From assembly GCA_021162305.1 (NCBI GenBank), contig JAGGYX010000015.1, forward strand, positions 1-6,658: 6,658 nucleotides of DNA. Reading direction: 5' to 3'. Below are positions 1 through 3,823 of this stretch, one piece after another. Positions within the stretch are counted from its first letter, which is position 1; each line of letters opens with the position of its first letter. The notes beneath the pieces were generated by a model. It was not told the DNA's origin, ran no database searches, and saw only the letters and a program-made list of their open reading frames with translations. The stretch is from Thermoplasmata archaeon (GTDB lineage Archaea > Thermoplasmatota > E2 > UBA202 > JdFR-43). A program made the position numbers and the translations under genes.

Positions 1-470
1 ACATCTCCTTTTGCTGCATCTGTAACCATAACTCTCGCTATACATTCATCGGTAAATTTTTCATCACTTACCTGTAATCTAACAAATCCATTGTATGGTG
101 TATGATATGTATGTGCTATCCTGGGAGACATCATCCATGGTGTATCATATATGCCATCATTATCGAAGTCCCATCTGTATTGTAATGCATCGCCATTAAC
201 ATCATAGCTCGATGATGCATCAAAGACTATACTTTTTCCAGCCATGCCTTCATAGTTTCCATTCATTAAAGCAACAGGAGAATAATTTTTCATTTTTAGG
301 AATATTCGATGAATAAAATTTGAAAATAAAGAATGGCGGAAATCATTGAAATGTTGCACCTCATTTTCCTTCATGTTATTTTTATCTTTTTCATCCATTC
401 CTTTTTCACTCATTCCTATATTCGGAATTAAAAGAATTGCGACAATAACAAAGCATAACCACTTTGCCAT
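1..470 (-). CDS. Secreted PKD-domain surface protein, N-terminal part (runs off the left edge)
   Basis: An open minus-strand frame starts at ATG (468-470) and is still open at base 1, giving 156 codons of a longer gene. Residues 1-17 form a signal peptide (basic start, then a hydrophobic core containing VIVAILLIPN). Residues 18-44 are a polar, Lys/Glu/Asn-rich spacer, and 48-60 a hydrophobic/basic segment (LFSNFIHRIFLKM). From about residue 64 to 152 there is a PKD (polycystic kidney disease) Ig-like domain: the SPVA start, FDASSSYDVNGD, YRWDFDNDGIYDT and AHTYHTPYNGFVRLQVSD follow the family pattern, including the WDF and HTY signatures. PKD domains are common in archaeal surface-layer and exported enzymes and act as spacers or adhesion modules. 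The C-terminus is outside the window, so any catalytic or anchoring domain is unseen. The leader resembles that of the 835-residue protein at 3824-6331. I am confident it is a gene and a PKD protein; its overall role is unknown. Confidence 0.88.
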   Translation of the reverse strand, partial: MAKWLCFVIVAILLIPNIGMSEKGMDEKDKNNMKENEVQHFNDFRHSLFSNFIHRIFLKMKNYSPVALMNGNYEGMAGKSIVFDASSSYDVNGDALQYRWDFDNDGIYDTPWMMSPRIAHTYHTPYNGFVRLQVSDEKFTDECIARVMVTDAAKGD

Positions 471-494
471 GATAGTAAATGGTAGAGAAAAGAA

Positions 495-502
495 AAAATT
501 TA
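495..502 (-). promoter_or_regulatory. Candidate TATA box for the PKD-protein gene
   Basis: Read on the minus strand, TAAATTTT is centred about 28 bases before the ATG at 470, which would give a leaderless or almost leaderless transcript, as for other genes here. An alternative and better-looking box, TTTAAATA (526-533), would give a leader of about 33 bases, but it overlaps the T-run that ends the tRNA transcript. No clear Shine-Dalgarno sequence precedes the ATG. Confidence 0.4.
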
Positions 503-530
503 CGGATTAATGAGAGCATTACGGGTATTT

Positions 531-536
531 AAAAAA
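531..536 (-). terminator. Oligo-T terminator of the tRNA-Gln transcript
   Basis: On the minus strand six consecutive T follow immediately after the tRNA discriminator base. Archaeal RNA polymerase terminates at such T-runs without needing a hairpin. The run merges into TTTAAATA, which could also act as promoter element for the downstream PKD gene. Confidence 0.6.
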
Positions 537-550
537 TAGCCCCGCCAGGA

Positions 551-596
551 TTTTCGAGCAACCTGCCTTAAAATGCAACTTGCAGGCAAGTTGCGA
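551..596 (-). other. tRNA intron 2 (T-loop site, 59/60), 46 bases
   Basis: It interrupts TTCGAA^T of the T loop. T-loop bases 54-57 (TTCG, 602-599) pair with CGAA near the intron 3' end (556-553), giving a 4-bp central helix. The cuts AA^T on both sides restore TTCGAATCCTGG exactly. The inner helix is an 11-bp stem, 584-594 with 558-568, including two G-U pairs in RNA; a competing 8-bp hairpin lies entirely within 575-594. A single C/T mismatch sits between the 5' bulge and this stem, so the motif is slightly relaxed. Introns at this non-canonical site are known mainly from Thermoproteota such as Pyrobaculum. Confidence 0.87.
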
Positions 597-617
597 TTCG
601 AACCTGGGTCGCGAGGT

Positions 618-679
618 TTCTCCGAACCCCTTTCTTAGGTTCGGAAGAGTTAGTAAGGGCGGGGAAGGCGCCCTTACCT
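618..679 (-). other. tRNA intron 1 (canonical site, 37/38), 62 bases
   Basis: It lies between G37 (base 680) and A38 (base 617). Loop bases 32-35 (CTCT) pair with GGAG near the intron 3' end (623-620), giving the 4-bp central helix with 3-base bulges GG^A and AA^A, cut after the second base of each. Inside the intron is a perfect 9-bp hairpin (653-661 with 669-677, 7-base loop) and an 8-bp inverted repeat (621-628 with 638-645). The latter competes with the splice helix for a few bases, so the inner helix of the motif is weak or relaxed. It has no protein-coding content and is too short for a homing endonuclease. Confidence 0.87.
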
Positions 680-737
680 CCAGAGCCTCGCATGATTGAC
701 CACTACACTACGGGGCTATGTTGGTTATAGATGAAAT

Positions 738-746
738 AATATAAAA
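738..746. promoter_or_regulatory. Shared divergent TATA region of tRNA-Gln and RNase J
   Basis: The only strong A/T box in the 59-base gap reads ATATAAAA on the plus strand (739-746) and TTTATATT on the minus strand (738-745). Archaeal start sites lie about 25-27 bases from the box centre. Minus-strand initiation then falls at about 715-717, the tRNA 5' end. Plus-strand initiation falls near 769, a few bases before the ATG at 777. The same 8-mers occur at the promoters of the two large minus-strand genes. Confidence 0.6.
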
Positions 747-776
747 AATTATTTCTTGCATGGCATGTTTCCTTTT

Positions 777-2072
777 ATGATTCGAATATATGGCATAGGG
801 GGCTATGAAGAAGTTGGAAGGAACATGACATGTATTGAAGTTGATGATGAAGCAATTATCCTTGATATGGGTTTGTATATGGATAGATTTGTTGCATTGC
901 AGGAGAAAGATATTGAAATGAGCTATGAAAATTTGCTGGCAGAAGATGCAATTCCATATGATGGTGTGATAAACCATTTAAAAAATAAGATAAAAGGAAT
1001 CGTTGTTTCACATGCTCATCTTGACCACATAGGTGCGATAAAATGGCTTTATTCCCGCTATAATGTGCCAATAATAACGACGCCATATACTGCAGAGATA
1101 ATAGAAAAGAATGTGAAAGTTAAAAAGCTGATTAGAGTGAATATAAACTCTGGTTACAAATTCTCAAAAAATATTGCCATTGATTTCATAAATGTAACGC
1201 ATTCCGTTCCTCAGGCATCTATAATAAATGTAAAAACAAAATATGGAAGCATTTTATATGGGCTGGATTACAAAAATGATAACCATCCAATTGTGGGAAG
1301 AAAAACAAACATGAAAAAATTGAAAGAGCTCGACGATGTATTGCTTCTAATAGCTGATTCAACAAATGCTGATGAAGAGAAAAAAACATTTTCTGAAATA
1401 ATTGCAAAAGAAATGCTTCGTGACATTATGCTTGGAATGGAAACAGATGGCAAAGCAATTTTTATAACAACATTTTCCTCTCATATTGCCCGCCATAAAA
1501 GTATTCTTGCCATAGCAAAAATGCTTGGAAGAAAGGCTGTTTTTATTGGTCGCTCCATGTATGATTATATTGAATCAGCTGAAAAGCTCAAAATTGTTGA
1601 TTTTTCTGAAGCAGAAAAAATAAAGATTCCAAAGAGAAGCAGCAAGAAGCTTGAGGAATTAAATAAAAAGAAGAATGAATATGTCTTCATTGTTACAGGT
1701 GGAATGGGAGAGAAAAATGCTGTTCTGACACAGCTTGCAGATGGTAGACTCCCATTAAAAATAGAACCCCAGGATTTCATCATCTTTTCATGTAATGTAA
1801 TACCAACGCCAACCATACAGGCAAATCGAAAAATTCTGGAGCAAAAACTGCATCGGAAAAAGGCTCGTATCTTCAAGGACATACATGTTTCGGGGCATGC
1901 TGCCCGCGAAGAGCTGCGTGACCTCATAAAAATTACGCAACCTCGCCACATTCTTCCTGCTCATGGGAGCATTGATAAAACCGCTGCCATGGCGGCGCTG
2001 GCGCACGAGATGGGCTATGAACTGGGCAAAAATGTTCATCTTATCCAGAATGGGCAGAGTATGGTTATTTGA
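777..2072 (+). CDS. RNase J (beta-CASP metallo-beta-lactamase exo/endoribonuclease), archaeal type
   Basis: This is a cytoplasmic ribonuclease of the RNase J family; characterised archaeal members degrade RNA 5' to 3' using two zinc ions. The 431-residue protein opens with MIRIYGIGGYEEVGRNMT, a typical N-terminus. Metallo-beta-lactamase motifs are intact: SHAHLDH (H79, H81, D83, H84), H142 in THSVPQ, and D164 in YGLDYK. The beta-CASP part contains VTGGMGE, the FSCNVIPTPT segment and HVSGHA (H370, H374); the final metal ligand is H396 in PAHG. It lacks the C-terminal extension of bacterial RNase J and the N-terminal KH domains of archaeal CPSF-like nucleases, so RNase J rather than aCPSF. In-frame TTG (756) and ATG (765) lie upstream, but the predicted transcript start near 769 and family alignment favour ATG 777. 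It converges with the transporter gene, 21 bases apart. Many archaea keep this gene beside isoprenoid genes; here it does not sit there. Confidence 0.94.
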   Translation: MIRIYGIGGYEEVGRNMTCIEVDDEAIILDMGLYMDRFVALQEKDIEMSYENLLAEDAIPYDGVINHLKNKIKGIVVSHAHLDHIGAIKWLYSRYNVPIITTPYTAEIIEKNVKVKKLIRVNINSGYKFSKNIAIDFINVTHSVPQASIINVKTKYGSILYGLDYKNDNHPIVGRKTNMKKLKELDDVLLLIADSTNADEEKKTFSEIIAKEMLRDIMLGMETDGKAIFITTFSSHIARHKSILAIAKMLGRKAVFIGRSMYDYIESAEKLKIVDFSEAEKIKIPKRSSKKLEELNKKKNEYVFIVTGGMGEKNAVLTQLADGRLPLKIEPQDFIIFSCNVIPTPTIQANRKILEQKLHRKKARIFKDIHVSGHAAREELRDLIKITQPRHILPAHGSIDKTAAMAALAHEMGYELGKNVHLIQNGQSMVI

Positions 2073-2093
2073 ATATGAAGAGGAATGGTATTA

Positions 2094-3521
2094 TCAGGAA
2101 TATGAGAGAGATAATCGCAAGGGTAACACCGAATTTTCCCAGTTTGTAGGGAGATGGCAAAATTTTCTGCTGTAGTAAATTGCTCCGGCTCCAAATATTA
2201 CAACGCCCACGACACCTATGAAAAGGAGAGTTAATCCAAGAACGGTGAGGAGAGAAATGATTCTGCTGAACATTGCAACTGCAAGGGGTATCCCTATCAG
2301 GAAAAGATAGACAAATATGTAAAATGCAAATTGTTTGTAATCAATGTTTCTTACTTTTGGAGCAACTGCCTTCATTGTTTCATATAGCATTCTTGAGGCT
2401 GCTTCAAATCCAGCATATATTGTGCCAAAAAGGGCGAAAAACAGGCTGACTTTAAACAATGGAATAAGCCACTTTGACATGCTCTGTGCAATATTGGCAA
2501 AAATTTTCGCCTGCTCTTTTAATGGATTAACATCTGTTGGTATAGAATGCTCTCTTCCAAGCCATGCATAGCCACCAAGCATGTAGGCGGCGGAAACAAT
2601 TGCAACAACAACAAAAGCCAGCATTAAATCAACTAAGGCTGGTGTAACAAGTAATTTAGCTTTTCTTATTTCCTTTTCATCTCTCGGCAAATAATCTATT
2701 TTTCCCTTTTCTTTAAATCTTTCAAAAAGCTTTTCAGATAATTTATCAGCATCTTCTCTCCTTTTAAAAATTCCCCATCTTTTAACCTTTATCCATCCTG
2801 AATAGCCGACAACGGTTATTATTGTAACCGTTAGTGTCCCAAGATATCCAAGTATTGTCAGAGATATGGGCTTCTTTGATATGCTCTCAGGCACCCATGA
2901 GGGATAATTTGGAATATCTCCTATTGTGAAAAAATGAGGCAGGGCTTTCAGTAGATTTAGCTGACCCGTCATAATAGAAGAAATCATTGAAGCTACTGCT
3001 CCAGCTGCAAGCACAACAACAAAAAGAGCTTGAGTATATTCAATTATTTTATATCGCCATACAATAACAAGCATTACAGCGAGTATACCAAAATATGTCC
3101 CCCATATTAAAACATAGGGGTCAGTAAATCCAAAAATCCATTGCAATGATATTCCAAGCGTTGTTATTATGGTGGCGGCAAACATTGGCACAAATATTAT
3201 TATCAATGCAATAAAAAACCAGTTTAGAACTCCCTTCAATTTTAAAGCAAAGAGGTCAACAAGATTTATGCCAGAAATGAGGGTAAAACGTATGGCAACA
3301 TAAGCAAGAAAATAAGAGCCAAAACTCAGCGTTATTATCCACAGAAGCCTGTCACGCGCCCATGCTCCAATTTGGGGACCAAGAATAAGCTGTCCTTGCC
3401 CTATGGTAACGGATGCTATTATTGCACCGGGTCCAAAAAAGAGCAGGTAGCGAAGATATTTTTTCAAAGAAGGCTTTGCTTTTAGAACTTCATCAGGTTC
3501 TGGAAATCTGATTTCATCCAT
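2094..3521 (-). CDS. Nramp-like multi-spanning membrane transporter, substrate unknown
   Basis: This 475-residue membrane protein has roughly eleven hydrophobic segments and the LeuT-fold layout of the Nramp family. Helix 1 begins with GPGAIIASVTIGQGQ (residues 30-44), matching the GPG that precedes the metal-binding DPGN motif in Nramp proteins. Here the DPGN positions are G41-Q42-G43-Q44. Helix 6, normally carrying MPH(N), reads TVVGYSGWIK, with GYSG at 239-242. A long charged loop (about 245-290) follows helix 6, on the cytoplasmic side as expected. Known Nramp members import Mn, Fe or related divalent metals with protons; with both binding motifs changed, the same substrate cannot be assumed. 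The start ATG (3519-3521) sits about 26 bases from a TATA box, so the mRNA should be leaderless. The C-terminal ~25 residues after the last helix are polar. I am confident of a membrane transporter, moderately confident of Nramp relationship, and make no substrate call. Confidence 0.85.
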   Translation of the reverse strand: MDEIRFPEPDEVLKAKPSLKKYLRYLLFFGPGAIIASVTIGQGQLILGPQIGAWARDRLLWIITLSFGSYFLAYVAIRFTLISGINLVDLFALKLKGVLNWFFIALIIIFVPMFAATIITTLGISLQWIFGFTDPYVLIWGTYFGILAVMLVIVWRYKIIEYTQALFVVVLAAGAVASMISSIMTGQLNLLKALPHFFTIGDIPNYPSWVPESISKKPISLTILGYLGTLTVTIITVVGYSGWIKVKRWGIFKRREDADKLSEKLFERFKEKGKIDYLPRDEKEIRKAKLLVTPALVDLMLAFVVVAIVSAAYMLGGYAWLGREHSIPTDVNPLKEQAKIFANIAQSMSKWLIPLFKVSLFFALFGTIYAGFEAASRMLYETMKAVAPKVRNIDYKQFAFYIFVYLFLIGIPLAVAMFSRIISLLTVLGLTLLFIGVVGVVIFGAGAIYYSRKFCHLPTNWENSVLPLRLSLSYS

Positions 3522-3543
3522 GGTATTGTGAAATACTTACGCA

Positions 3544-3551
3544 TTTTATAT
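3544..3551 (-). promoter_or_regulatory. TATA box of the transporter gene
   Basis: ATATAAAA on the minus strand is centred 26-27 bases before the A of the ATG at 3521, the standard archaeal spacing. Transcription should therefore begin at or next to the start codon. No Shine-Dalgarno sequence could act, as almost no leader is left. Confidence 0.7.
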
Positions 3552-3612
3552 TTTTTTAAAAAATTCTTTAAAAGATTTAAAAAGCGTTAAATAATCAGTA
3601 TCTCCGCAAGTT

Positions 3613-3682
3613 AGCCAAAATCATCATTGTTAGCATGTTTTAGCTAATAGCTGAATAAAAAATAAGTATTTTGATTTTGGCT
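3613..3682. repeat. Perfect 11-bp inverted repeat with 48-base spacer
   Basis: AGCCAAAATCA (3613-3623) is exactly complementary to TGATTTTGGCT (3672-3682). Beyond the arms, TTAGC-type sequence continues on both sides, offset by a 2-base bulge. The spacer holds a smaller dyad, TTAGC (3630-3634) with GCTAA (3643-3647). It lies upstream of the transporter promoter, which is compatible with a regulatory structure or a small RNA. Confidence 0.65.
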
Positions 3683-3751
3683 GCTAAACATTCATTTCAA
3701 GATTTCTTGCTGTAAGAAATATATTCCTATGTGATTGGAGTTAATCCAAGT

Positions 3752-3769
3752 AAGTAGCGGCTACTTTTT
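3752..3769 (+). terminator. Possible hairpin-plus-T terminator, plus strand
   Basis: AAGTAG (3752-3757) pairs with CTACTT (3761-3766) across a CGG loop, and the T's continue to 3769, giving five T in a row. It would stop plus-strand transcription. No plus-strand gene is visible before it, so it matters only if a small plus-strand RNA is made from the repeat-rich region to its left. Confidence 0.3.
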
Positions 3770-3805
3770 CATGTTCCAACTTTTCGATTAGCTAAACCTA
3801 AGTAG

Positions 3806-3810
3806 AAAAA
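3806..3810 (-). terminator. T-run after the PGF-CTERM protein gene
   Basis: Five consecutive T on the minus strand lie 13 bases after the TGA stop codon (3824-3826). This fits the oligo-T terminators of archaea, although the run is short. Confidence 0.4.
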
Positions 3811-3823
3811 CCTTCCTCGAACT

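Larger units (their letters stand above)
537..717 (-). tRNA. tRNA-Gln(CTG) with two introns
   Basis: Removing two intervening sequences gives a complete 73-base tRNA without encoded CCA. Acceptor strand AGCCCCG (717-711) pairs perfectly with CGGGGCT (544-538), with discriminator A (537). The D arm is GTGTAGTGGTCAATCAT, the anticodon stem CGAGG/CCTCG, and the loop CTCTGGA with anticodon CTG at bases 681-683. The T stem CCAGG/CCTGG encloses TTCGAAT. The form and short D stem match archaeal tRNA-Gln; in archaea this tRNA is usually charged with Glu and then amidated by GatDE. One intron interrupts the anticodon loop after position 37; the second interrupts the T loop between positions 59 and 60. 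Both are flanked by bulge-helix-bulge-like structures for the archaeal splicing endonuclease. A T-run follows the 3' end, and a TATA-like element centred 24-25 bases upstream of the 5' end drives it divergently from the RNase J gene. Confidence 0.93.
3552..3823. other. Non-coding region with multiple inverted repeats
   Basis: No credible coding frame is present between the transporter promoter and the stop of the 835-residue protein gene. The stretch contains repeated TTAGC/GCTAA words, including two copies of the palindrome TTAGCTAA (3640-3647 and 3788-3795). It also holds a long-range 11-bp inverted repeat (3613-3682), a 7-bp hairpin (3702-3708 with 3714-3720, loop GCTGT), a 5-bp hairpin (3735-3739 with 3745-3749) and a 6-bp hairpin followed by T's (3752-3769). 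This density of dyads could mean operator sites, a small structured RNA or a decayed mobile-element end; the sequence does not decide between them. Confidence 0.6.

Noticed and set aside
756..776. An upstream start for RNase J at TTG 756 or ATG 765
   Set aside because: Both lie before the transcription start predicted from the TATA box, and the family N-terminus begins at MIRIYG (777).
1565..1951. A 128-codon frame opposite the RNase J gene
   Set aside because: It is an antisense shadow of a well-conserved enzyme gene, with Ser/Phe/Arg-rich text and no domain.
3583..3627. A possible C/D-box small RNA on the minus strand (ATGATGA at 3621-3627 and a downstream CTGA)
   Set aside because: The boxes are about 22 bases apart, the second C'/D' pair is missing and there is no terminal stem, so it does not meet the archaeal C/D RNA pattern.
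3613..3682. A small transposable element bounded by the 11-bp inverted repeat
   Set aside because: No target-site duplication is visible next to the arms and nothing inside resembles a transposon, so I leave it as an inverted repeat of unknown role.
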